Shown: piece after piece, positions 30,513 to 37,221 of the stretch | How positions within the stretch are numbered: position 1 is the first letter of the stretch | Layout: each line of letters begins with the position of its first letter | Origin: Rhodocyclaceae bacterium | GTDB taxonomy: Bacteria; Pseudomonadota; Gammaproteobacteria; Burkholderiales; Rhodocyclaceae | DNA: 41,245 nucleotides | Assembly: GCA_018883265.1 (NCBI GenBank) | Contig: VEQK01000016.1 | Span: forward strand, 1-41,245 | Direction: 5' to 3' | Made by a program: the position numbers and the translations under genes | The notes under the pieces: model-generated | The model's database searches: none | Told to the model about the DNA's origin: nothing | The model's input: the letters and a program-made list of their open reading frames with translations, nothing else

Positions 30513-30770
30513 ATGATTCAACAAAAACCCAAAGAAACCCCCACCCCAAAGAACGTTGCCCAGGTCGCTGAAGCAGTCAAAATCGGTCGCGCGGTCATTG
30601 CTGAGGGTAAGACCAAGGTGGTAGCGGTTAACGCCATGTATCCACTGATCAAGGATGAACCCCGAGAAATCATCTGGAAAGCCTTTGAAGAGGGGGCTTC
30701 CTTGACCCCCAAAGGGGCGATCACCTACCTATACAACGTGATTAAAGAGTTCAAGAAGAAACCCAAGTAG
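30513..30770 (+). CDS. Small charged protein of unknown function (element)
   Basis: An 85-aa protein with a polar, proline-containing N-terminus and predicted helices (VAQVAEAVKIGRAVIAEG, REIIWKAFEEGASL, GAITYLYNVIKEF). Its end is strongly basic (KKKPK). The composition suggests a nucleic-acid-binding or regulatory protein, but no known fold is recognised. It has a strong, potentially hidden RBS and its own terminator, so it is likely well expressed when released from control. It lies between the exported protein and the polymerase. Confidence 0.65.
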   Translation: MIQQKPKETPTPKNVAQVAEAVKIGRAVIAEGKTKVVAVNAMYPLIKDEPREIIWKAFEEGASLTPKGAITYLYNVIKEFKKKPK

Positions 30771-30810
30771 ATGGTTCCAAATGGAACCCTGCGGAATTCC
30801 AAGCTTTCAG

Positions 30811-30837
30811 AGCCCGCCCTATGCGGGCTTTTTTTTC
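30811..30837 (+). terminator. Rho-independent terminator after the 85-aa gene
   Basis: A 7-bp stem AGCCCGC / GCGGGCT with a 5-nt loop, followed by an uninterrupted T-tract (to 30836). It separates the upstream genes from the polymerase, which should therefore have its own promoter between 30840 and 30897. Confidence 0.92.
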
Positions 30838-30896
30838 TTTTTCTGTTCAATAAGGAATACAATTTTCTACAACTATCTATGACGCTAAATATCCCT

Positions 30897-30984
30897 GACG
30901 AAGCCTGAGGGTCAGCTTCTAGAGTCCGAATCCTGATCCCTGACTCTCGACTTCGTCACCCCCCACGGACTCGGGAATCAGGAT
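30897..30984 (+). promoter_or_regulatory. Structured leader of the DNA polymerase gene
   Basis: Several complementary segments interleave here: GACGAAG (30897-30903) with CTTCGTC (30951-30957), and AGAGTC (30921-30926) with GACTCT (30942-30947). GAGTCCG (30922-30928) pairs with CGGACTC (30966-30972), and ATCCTGAT-CCC (30930-30940) with GGG-A-ATCAGGAT (30973-30984). The last two interleave as A-B-A'-B' (pseudoknot order) and compete with the inner hairpin. The final arm contains AGGA (30980-30983), the probable Shine-Dalgarno of the polymerase. Either a switching 5'UTR or a DNA origin/operator is possible. Confidence 0.65.
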
Positions 30985-30989
30985 CAGCA

Positions 30990-33677
30990 ATGGCAGCAAT
31001 TTCACCACCCAAAACACACCGCAATCAGGTTACGGTTTTTGAGGAACCGCCTGAACTGGGTGCCCAGCCGTCCGACTTCAAAATTGAACTAGCGAACTTG
31101 GTTGACCAAGAGTCAAACCAGCCTAGAAAAACACGTTTGAAGGTGATGGATGGACCGTATCTGATCATAGGTTTCGATACGGAGTTTAAAACCCCTGAAT
31201 ACCACGTCTCTCGAGATGACATAGACAGCGGGAATGCGAAGTTTCGAGTGCTTTCTTACCAATTTCACGCTAAAACGTCTGATGGCATTGAGTGGCAGGG
31301 TATTAATTGCACCCAAGGTGAAGAGCGCCTGACATTGGCTGAATTCTTGGTCTTTGTCTTGGGGAAAGGTACCCAAGAAATTGGGGCATCACGCTTTCCA
31401 ACGACAATTTTCTTGGTAGGGCACTTCACCCGGGCAGACATCCCAGCATTCGCAGACTTTAAAGAGCTTCAAAACGTCATGTCAGCGGTGAGAAATACAT
31501 TCTTGTCGATCGATACGCACATGATGATCAACATCAAGGATTCCACCGGAAACATCATTCAATTACGGGTCATCCTGCGAGACACGATGTTGCTAACCCC
31601 TCAAGCATCGAAAAGCCTCAAAGGGATCGGCAAATTAGTCGGCTTCGAAAAGCTCCAGTTACATCCAGATCCCAAAACACATAAAAACTGGATCACAAGG
31701 ATGGATTGGGTGCGGCAGCACCACTGGGAATCTTACAAAGCCTATGCGCTGATGGATGCCACCATATGCTTACGCTACATCGAAAAGATCATTGAGCAAT
31801 ACGAGAACGTAACGGGTAAGAAAAAGGTCCCCGTCACACTCACGTCCATCGGGGTCGATTTGCTTCTGAAGCACTGGAAAGAAGACCTCCACCAAGACCA
31901 TCTTGAATTGATCGGTAAGGAAAAGCCTCAAGGCGGGTATTTCGATAAAAACAAAGGCTATTACGTCAAATTCAAAGACCCTGTTGCCATTGAAGAGCTC
32001 TCCCACTACCTTCAATTCATCACAGAGAGCTATCACGGGGGGCGTAATGAACAATATTGGTTTGGTCCTGGCATCGAAGATAGCTGGATCGATATTGATT
32101 TATCCAGCGCCTACCCAACCGCTATGTCGATTATTGGCACCCCAGATTGGCGGGCAATTCGTGACACTAAGAAATTAGAGGATTTCACAGCCACCACACT
32201 TGGTTTTGCATGGGTGGACTTTGAATTTCCCAAAAATGTACGCTACCCATGCCTACCAGTACGAACAAGTCACGGGTTAATTTTCCCCATGAAGGGCGCC
32301 TGTTATTGTGCAGCTCCGGAACTCATAGCAGCACAGGAGCTCGGGGCAAAAATCAAGATCAGGAAGGGTGTTGTAATACCCACTGATCCAACCCAGAAAA
32401 TTTTCATGGGCTTTATTCGTGATTGTGTCAAAAAGCGCAATGAAGCAGGGTCTAAGACCCTTGAAGGTTTGTTCTGGAAGGAAATCAGCAACTCCACCTA
32501 CGGGAAAACAGCACAGGGGCTCATGAAGAAGCGTGTGTATGACATGCGAGATAAAGCCACCAAGCCACTCCCTGCTAGCGAAATTACAAACCCATGCTAC
32601 GCATCATTCATCACATCGTTTGTTCGAGCGTTGCTTGGCGAAATCATGAACCGCATTCCCAGCAGGTATCAAGTTTTCAGCTGCACAACTGATGGTTTTC
32701 TTACCAACCTTCCGGAGAATCAGATTCCAAATGTCATTAGAGGGCAACTTGCCAACATTTTCTTGAATTCTCGTAAGGAGCTCACGGGAAGCAATGAGAT
32801 TGTTGAGATCAAACACAAAATCAAACAACCATTAGGGTGGCGAACACGGGGGCAAGCCACATTAAAACCCAACCACGACACTATCCCAGAAGAACAACGA
32901 TTTGTTCTCGCCAAAGGCGGGATCTTCACACCACCTGAAGCCGAGGATAACGAGGAACAAAATCAATCCATCTTGAATCTATTTTTTGATAGGCAAATTG
33001 ATAGCGTTATCCGCGTCGAATCTTTGTTAGGAATTCGTGACATCGTTGAGCATGATGCGGATGCAGTTGCCAAAGTGGTTTCCAAGAGACTGAGCATGGA
33101 ATATGACTGGAAACGACAGCCCACCCATGTAGGGACTTCAAACGAATACAACCACGTTTATTTCGATACCCAACCATGGAGCAATGTTGATCAATTCGAT
33201 AAGGTACGGGAGCTCTGGGATGAACGCCTCAAGAACAATCCAATCTGCCTTAAGTCCGTGAATGACTTCAACAATCTAGCTGACTTCATAGAATGCAATT
33301 CCCACCCAAATCAAGCGGGCAGGTATATGAAACGTAAACAACCTGATATTGCTAGGTTGAAGCAATTACTTTGTTCAGCATGGCAGGATTCCAAGGCGGG
33401 GTTAAAGAAGGGTGTGCCCAAGACAGCGAATGAATTTGCAGATTTGCTAACAAAATATGGTGTTCCAACCAAACGTAGCGATGTCGAGAATGGTGCCAAA
33501 CGATCATTTCTAGATCACATGCACACATGCCCACCCACAGATCGGGTCAAGGAAATTCTTGAAAACTTAAAGTCAGAGTTTCCCAAGCTTCGAATTCAAC
33601 AATTTCTCTATAAAAACACCCAAAGGGAATCAGTTACACTGCGTCCAAGAATGGGTGATACCCAATCTTGTGGGTGA
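30990..33677 (+). CDS. Family-B DNA polymerase, probable primer-independent type (piPolB)
   Basis: This 895-aa polymerase should replicate the element. The N-terminal 3'-5' exonuclease has Exo I FDTEF (D63, E65), Exo II-like GHFTRAD (D150), and Exo III YALMD (Y252, D256). The polymerase has motif A DLSSAYP (D370), motif B KEISNSTYG (K497-G505) and motif C as TTDG (D568) in place of the usual DTD. WRTRGQ (617-622) resembles the KTRG motif that I recall as typical of piPolBs. About 330 residues follow motif C, far more than in phi29 polymerase, and the length is close to the ~870 aa of the E. coli piPolB. No terminal-protein gene or linear-end repeats are seen, favouring piPolB over a protein-primed enzyme. 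The RBS lies in a structured leader; the stop codon lies in a hairpin. Confidence 0.88.
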   Translation: MAAISPPKTHRNQVTVFEEPPELGAQPSDFKIELANLVDQESNQPRKTRLKVMDGPYLIIGFDTEFKTPEYHVSRDDIDSGNAKFRVLSYQFHAKTSDGIEWQGINCTQGEERLTLAEFLVFVLGKGTQEIGASRFPTTIFLVGHFTRADIPAFADFKELQNVMSAVRNTFLSIDTHMMINIKDSTGNIIQLRVILRDTMLLTPQASKSLKGIGKLVGFEKLQLHPDPKTHKNWITRMDWVRQHHWESYKAYALMDATICLRYIEKIIEQYENVTGKKKVPVTLTSIGVDLLLKHWKEDLHQDHLELIGKEKPQGGYFDKNKGYYVKFKDPVAIEELSHYLQFITESYHGGRNEQYWFGPGIEDSWIDIDLSSAYPTAMSIIGTPDWRAIRDTKKLEDFTATTLGFAWVDFEFPKNVRYPCLPVRTSHGLIFPMKGACYCAAPELIAAQELGAKIKIRKGVVIPTDPTQKIFMGFIRDCVKKRNEAGSKTLEGLFWKEISNSTYGKTAQGLMKKRVYDMRDKATKPLPASEITNPCYASFITSFVRALLGEIMNRIPSRYQVFSCTTDGFLTNLPENQIPNVIRGQLANIFLNSRKELTGSNEIVEIKHKIKQPLGWRTRGQATLKPNHDTIPEEQRFVLAKGGIFTPPEAEDNEEQNQSILNLFFDRQIDSVIRVESLLGIRDIVEHDADAVAKVVSKRLSMEYDWKRQPTHVGTSNEYNHVYFDTQPWSNVDQFDKVRELWDERLKNNPICLKSVNDFNNLADFIECNSHPNQAGRYMKRKQPDIARLKQLLCSAWQDSKAGLKKGVPKTANEFADLLTKYGVPTKRSDVENGAKRSFLDHMHTCPPTDRVKEILENLKSEFPKLRIQQFLYKNTQRESVTLRPRMGDTQSCG

Positions 33678-33693
33678 GGAACTCACCCACAAG
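33667..33693 (+). other. Hairpin spanning the polymerase stop codon
   Basis: A perfect 11-bp inverted repeat CTTGTGGGTGA / TCACCCACAAG with a 5-nt loop; the TGA stop is the last triplet of the left arm. There is no T-tract after it, so it is not a classical terminator; it may stabilise the mRNA end or mark a replication or binding site. Confidence 0.7.
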
Positions 33694-34044
33694 TGAACTA
33701 CGTTCAAGATACTTGATTTAGCTGATAAAACCAATAAAAAGAAGTTAACTTCAGTAAAAGTTTTGCCTCTCCACCCATATACTACTTTTACTGAGTTAAT
33801 GTTTTAACATATTGATTAATAAGGGTTATTAATAATCTATCGCGTAAGAACATTTGATTTTATTGAACCTTCTCATACACAACACCCACCACTCCATACC
33901 GTAAAAATAACCCCTCCATAAACCCCCTAATTTATTGATTTTTAATAATTAATTAAGGATTGGCGCGATCATTTATTTGACATTAATTTGTATTTTCATG
34001 GATTTTTCGGATTCTAAATAGAGCTATTACTCTAGGAGAACCCC
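33694..34044. other. AT-rich region with nested inverted repeats (candidate origin/regulatory region)
   Basis: This 350-bp gap is the most AT-rich stretch of the element. It contains a 17/16-base inverted repeat with one bulge and a 22-nt loop (33745-33761 / 33784-33799, core CAGTAAAAGT / ACTTTTACTG). A perfect ATTAATAA-GGG-TTATTAAT palindrome (33815-33833), C-rich clusters (33880-33930) and an A/T tract (33928-33957) follow. Near its right end a consensus TTGACA (33977-33982) with a weak GATTTT 18 bases on could drive the next gene. No ORF is credible. Confidence 0.5.
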
Positions 34045-34230
34045 ATGACCCCTAACGAACTCAAAAATACCCTGAACACCCCAAGTGAAGACATCCTGTC
34101 CGAGTCTGTATCGTTATTTCAAAGAAATCTCGGATCAGAAGCTTCTAGTTGGATCAGGAAGGTGGAAGCTAGAGCTAAACAACTCAAAACAGGGAAGGTC
34201 GTTTTGATCGCTGTCTTGAAGAAGGAATAA
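34045..34230 (+). CDS. Small protein of unknown function (element)
   Basis: A 61-aa mostly helical, basic protein (MTPNELKNTLNTPSEDIL, then SSWIRKVEARAKQLKTGKVVL). AGGAG lies six bases before the ATG, partly within a weak stem (TAGAG/CTCTA, 34019-34034, with TTCT/AGAA outside). Size and position before the integrase would fit an excisionase or regulator, but no helix-turn-helix signature is clear, so no function is assigned. Confidence 0.55.
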   Translation: MTPNELKNTLNTPSEDILSESVSLFQRNLGSEASSWIRKVEARAKQLKTGKVVLIAVLKKE

Positions 34231-34241
34231 GCAGTGATCGC

Positions 34242-34529
34242 CTAGAGAGCAAGTTTCTTGCTAGCAATTGCCAATTGTTCTTCAGAGAACAACTCACGAT
34301 GCTCATCCATGAGAGCAATATTTTCTAGGCTTAGATCCCTGCGATTCACTAAAACTAGGTCAGTAAATCCATCGGAAGGCTTGGTCACTGAAATCAATTT
34401 TCGTGCTGCTTCAACGTGACCGTATTGATTAATCATTTGGCGCAACTTAGAGAATTTAATCTTGTAGTCAACGTTTGCAATATCGATTGCCCGATCCACG
34501 GCGGCAGCAAAACTTGTTTCAGCATCCAT
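34242..34529 (-). CDS. Conserved small protein of unknown function, opposite strand
   Basis: A 95-aa protein with the block GHVEAARKLI...PSDGFTDLVLVNRRDLSLENIAL and FSEEQLAIASKKL. This resembles a widespread uncharacterised bacterial family whose members read roughly G-AAK-LI-----GF--L----RLDLT-E-LVL---W--LF---E---A--RL. TAGGAG precedes the ATG. It is the only right-half gene read leftward, placed between the 61-aa gene and the integrase. Relatives often sit beside nuclease or defence genes, from memory; none is adjacent here. Confidence 0.6.
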   Translation of the reverse strand: MDAETSFAAAVDRAIDIANVDYKIKFSKLRQMINQYGHVEAARKLISVTKPSDGFTDLVLVNRRDLSLENIALMDEHRELFSEEQLAIASKKLAL

Positions 34530-34614
34530 CTTCTATACTCCTACGCATTTTTTTGTAAGGCTGCTCCTAATCACGACCAAAATCAAGTTGCCATTTATGG
34601 ATGACCCATGGAAA

Positions 34615-34634
34615 GTGACCGTATAGGAGGTCAC
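34615..34634 (+). promoter_or_regulatory. Hairpin overlapping the integrase RBS
   Basis: A perfect 6-bp inverted repeat GTGACC / GGTCAC with an 8-nt loop ends three bases before the ATG at 34638. The Shine-Dalgarno AGGAGG (34625-34630) straddles loop and right arm. Geometry (8-nt loop, 3-nt gap to ATG) equals that of the hairpin before the 85-aa gene. Confidence 0.65.
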
Positions 34635-34637
34635 ACC

Positions 34638-35768
34638 ATGGGGCTTATCAAACGTGGAAGGTCAAAGTTCTGGTACATCCAGTTCCAGATGGATGGGAAA
34701 CCTTACATCAAATCGACTCGCACCACGGACAAGCGATTGGCTGAGTCACTCGAGGTTCAGTTTCGCAATCAGGTAATTCGATCTGAACATCTCGGCATCA
34801 AGGATAGGATCAAGCTGGTTGATGCCTTAGAGCACTTTTCGACTGCCAAAGCGAGACTTCGGAGTATCAGCAATTTCAAGGGATACATCGCCTTGTTACT
34901 CAGGAATGTCGGGGGTACAACCTACATCGATCAGTTAACTGACCGTGACCTTGAATTATTGAAGGCAAAGCTCGAGAAGACTGAATACAGCAACCAGACA
35001 ATCAAACATTGTATGAATGCTTTAAGAGGATCAATCAAGTACGCCAAGCGCCTGGGCTATAAGACCCCTGATCTTGAATTCCCTGTCATTCCCATCAGTC
35101 CAGGTCGGATTCGATATCTGACTGTGGATGAAGAACAAGATTTGTTGGAGTCCCTCGACCCGTATCGGGAAATTAAAGGGTTGGCGTCCTATAAGGATCG
35201 ACATGACCTATTGAAGAAGGAATTACACGATCAATATGATTTCGTGGTGATGCTGCTAGACACTGGCGCACGTTACTCCGAGATCGCAACCCTTGAATGG
35301 TCGGCAATTAATCTAGATGATCGATCAATTCGTCTATGGCGTTCGAAAGTGAAGAATGAGTCAATTCTTTATATGACTGATCGAGTTCATGCGGTGCTTA
35401 CTCGCAGATTTAACGAAAAGTCATCGAAATACATCTTCTCGAATCGATCTGGCGGGGCAAAGCAGTACAACTCGAAGACCTTGAAAAAAGCGTTTGAACG
35501 AGCTGGTATCGAGGGGGCTACAGCGCATACCCTTCGACATACTCATGCGTCACGTCTCATCCAGAATGGTCTGAACCTCTACGAGATCAAGGAGGTCCTC
35601 GGGCACAGCGATATTAAAACTACGATGCGGTATGCCCACCTTGAACAAGCTGCGGTTTCATTGAAGGTGAAAGAGGTTATGAACAAGCTGAATAAGTCAG
35701 CGAGTCGTACCGGAACTGATACCACCTCTGGAATCCGCAACTCTTTGAAATCTATGGAAGCCGCGTGA
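34638..35768 (+). CDS. int: Tyrosine recombinase (integrase) of the element
   Basis: The 376-aa protein carries out site-specific integration and excision. It has an N-terminal arm-binding region (MGLIKRGRSKFWYIQF), a SAM-like core-binding domain (about 60-145) and the catalytic domain. Catalytic residues are visible: R212 in GARYSEI, a lysine in SKVKN (about 237-239), HTLRH (H297, R300), H323 in LGHSD and nucleophile Y332 in MRYAHL. The ATG at 34638 is preferred over 34608 because AGGAGG is ideally spaced. The gene ends 42 bases before attR, the usual place for an integrase. All catalytic residues appear intact. Confidence 0.94.
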   Translation: MGLIKRGRSKFWYIQFQMDGKPYIKSTRTTDKRLAESLEVQFRNQVIRSEHLGIKDRIKLVDALEHFSTAKARLRSISNFKGYIALLLRNVGGTTYIDQLTDRDLELLKAKLEKTEYSNQTIKHCMNALRGSIKYAKRLGYKTPDLEFPVIPISPGRIRYLTVDEEQDLLESLDPYREIKGLASYKDRHDLLKKELHDQYDFVVMLLDTGARYSEIATLEWSAINLDDRSIRLWRSKVKNESILYMTDRVHAVLTRRFNEKSSKYIFSNRSGGAKQYNSKTLKKAFERAGIEGATAHTLRHTHASRLIQNGLNLYEIKEVLGHSDIKTTMRYAHLEQAAVSLKVKEVMNKLNKSASRTGTDTTSGIRNSLKSMEAA

Positions 35769-35810
35769 TCTCTGCAGTGCTGCGCGACTCTTCGACTATC
35801 GCTCGGGAGC

Positions 35811-35848
35811 CTTGGGAAGCTTAGGTAATGCCACTATACGACGCCCGC
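35811..35848 (-). pseudogene. 5'-half remnant of tRNA-Gly(CCC)
   Basis: Identical to the first 38 nt of the tRNA (acceptor 5' strand, D-arm, anticodon loop); the 3' half is replaced by element sequence (GCTCGGGAGC...). It retains the TACAAT promoter at 35866-35871, so a truncated RNA running leftward into the end of the integrase gene, antisense to it, may be made. Confidence 0.85.
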
Positions 35849-35903
35849 TAGGGGTGTGATCCATTATTGTACCTGCGGTGGGCGCGACGGTGCACCTTTA
35901 GAG
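35811..35903. repeat. attR: 93-bp direct repeat, right copy
   Basis: Matches 28222-28314 in 92 of 93 positions. It should be the original chromosomal 5' half and promoter of tRNA-Gly(CCC), displaced by the insertion. The integrase lies directly to its left. Confidence 0.93.
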
Positions 35904-35983
35904 GGTGCCCGGGGCAGTTTATGTAGCCATTTTCTTGAAATCGGTCTTTAATGCTTGGGAATCACAAAGACGCAAGCCACCTG

Positions 35984-36931
35984 ATGACTGCACAACGCAT
36001 CCTAGCCCTGTTCCTCTCGACATGCCTTGTTGGGTGTTCATCTTTGACGACCAGACCCGTAAGTCCTGCGAAATCCCAGGTTGTCTGCAGCCAGGCAGAA
36101 CTATTCAAGATCAATAAGAACAACCTGGTCCCTGATCAGAACATGGATCACATCAAGGGGCTCGATCTGTCGAAGCAATCCGTCAACACCGCCAACATTC
36201 TCGGTGTGACACCACTGCTATCGAGTTGGTCAACTTTATCGAACACCAGATCAGGCAGCGAAACCAAACGGTTGGCACTCCGGCAACAGATTATAGAAAA
36301 GATCACGCTTGCCAACCTGGAAGTCTCAGCGGCACTGGCCTATATCGACTGCGAAGGAGAGCGTACAGACCAACTGAGAGACCGTTTACAGCGGCATGAA
36401 ACAAAACGCATTGAACGATTAACCCTCGCCAGCATCATCGTAGGCGCTGGTACCGTTGTGAGTGCCGGTGTTTTAGCGCTTACCGGCGCGGCAACTGCCG
36501 GGAATATCGTCTCGATCGCTGGCGGCAGCTCTGAAGCCGGCTTGAGCGTCTATGCCTTCAGGAATAGGGAAATTGGGGAGATTAATCACCAGAACAATAT
36601 GTTGCAGGAAGTGTGGGATGGTCCTGGCGAGCAGTCCTATTTTCCACCGGTTGTCTGGCGCTACCTGAATTCACCCGCTGAAACCAACAGCCCACTCACC
36701 GTCAGGGACGCCTTAAAAGCCGAGTGGCAAACGGACGAGTTAATCGGAAAACCTGATAGCGAGGTTGCGCAACGGCGCATGGCGCAATTGTTCAGCACCG
36801 GCGGTGAATACAGTCTGGACGATCTGCGAGCCAGAGAGGGCATGCAGGATTTACTTGAAGCCCGAATCTCCATGTTTAACCAAAGGTTGGCACGCCTGCT
36901 GCGTGAGTTTTTAAACACACCGCAGAAATAA
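35984..36931 (+). CDS. Predicted lipoprotein of unknown function
   Basis: A 315-aa protein with a lipoprotein signal (MTAQRILALFLSTCLVGC, lipobox LVGC). It has two cysteines in the mature part (SQVVCSQAE, YIDCEGE), a helical region, and a glycine/alanine-rich hydrophobic segment at about residues 155-190 (IIVGAGTVVSAGVLALTGAA) that could be a membrane helix or hairpin. The ATG at 35984 gives the signal; an ATG at 35951 is in frame but adds a polar leader. Neither has a good RBS. Not recognised further. Confidence 0.65.
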   Translation: MTAQRILALFLSTCLVGCSSLTTRPVSPAKSQVVCSQAELFKINKNNLVPDQNMDHIKGLDLSKQSVNTANILGVTPLLSSWSTLSNTRSGSETKRLALRQQIIEKITLANLEVSAALAYIDCEGERTDQLRDRLQRHETKRIERLTLASIIVGAGTVVSAGVLALTGAATAGNIVSIAGGSSEAGLSVYAFRNREIGEINHQNNMLQEVWDGPGEQSYFPPVVWRYLNSPAETNSPLTVRDALKAEWQTDELIGKPDSEVAQRRMAQLFSTGGEYSLDDLRAREGMQDLLEARISMFNQRLARLLREFLNTPQK

Positions 36932-36933
36932 CT

Positions 36934-37176
36934 ATGCGTTCAAAGAAACGATCAAGATATTGGTCATGGATCCTCAAGCTGCTTCCAAACAGCAAAGCAG
37001 TGCCCAGGGAGTATCAGGCCGCAAAAGCCTTGATCACAGGCATAGATAAGGGGGGCATCCCACTGAACCCCGTCAAGGTAAATGCGATTGCCAGAGATCT
37101 GGGCCTGGAAGTTTCTGTCAAAGACCCCGTGGAGAAAACGATTCAGCGAATTCGTAATGCCGTAGAAAGAGTATGA
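36934..37176 (+). CDS. Small basic protein, unknown function
   Basis: An 80-aa protein starting two bases after the lipoprotein stop, so probably translated from the same transcript. It has a basic, tryptophan-containing N-terminus (MRSKKRSRYWSWILKLLP) and a helical region (VNAIARDLGLEVSVKDPVEK, IQRIRNAVERV). The layout suggests a small DNA- or membrane-associated protein; I do not recognise a family. Confidence 0.55.
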   Translation: MRSKKRSRYWSWILKLLPNSKAVPREYQAAKALITGIDKGGIPLNPVKVNAIARDLGLEVSVKDPVEKTIQRIRNAVERV

Positions 37177-37183
37177 GGCAAAA

Positions 37184-37201
37184 AGCCCGCAGAAGCAGGC
37201 T
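37184..37201. terminator. Bidirectional terminator between convergent genes
   Basis: The stem AGCCCGC / GCAGGCT (one wobble pair) with a 4-nt loop has an A-tract on its left and TTT on its right, giving five T after the stem for the leftward RTX transcript. It sits between the 80-aa gene and the RTX gene. Confidence 0.75.
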
Positions 37202-37221
37202 TTGCTTATTTCTGGCCTTGG

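Larger units (their letters stand above)
28222..35903. mobile_element. Pipolin-like integrative element in tRNA-Gly(CCC)
   Basis: A block of about 7.6 kb bounded by 93-bp direct repeats (28222-28314 and 35811-35903, one mismatch), one of which includes the 5' half of an intact tRNA. It encodes a tyrosine recombinase next to the right repeat and a family-B DNA polymerase. It also encodes an acyltransferase, a DUF3617-like exported protein and several small proteins. The interior is visibly more AT-rich than the flanking core genes. A PolB plus tyrosine integrase, tRNA target and terminal repeats is the definition of a pipolin as I know it. No Cas1, Rep, relaxase, capsid or toxin-antitoxin gene is recognised. 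Confidence 0.88.

Noticed and set aside
33667-33693. Intrinsic terminator of the polymerase gene
   Set aside because: The stem is perfect but is not followed by a T-tract; kept as a hairpin without an assigned role.
35804-35850. A second functional tRNA-Gly gene
   Set aside because: Only the 5' 38 nt match; the 3' half of the cloverleaf is replaced by element sequence.
28222-35903. Casposon or protein-primed linear plasmid/phage remnant
   Set aside because: No Cas1-like endonuclease, no terminal inverted repeats, no terminal protein and no capsid or packaging genes are visible; a tyrosine recombinase and direct att repeats fit a pipolin-like element better.
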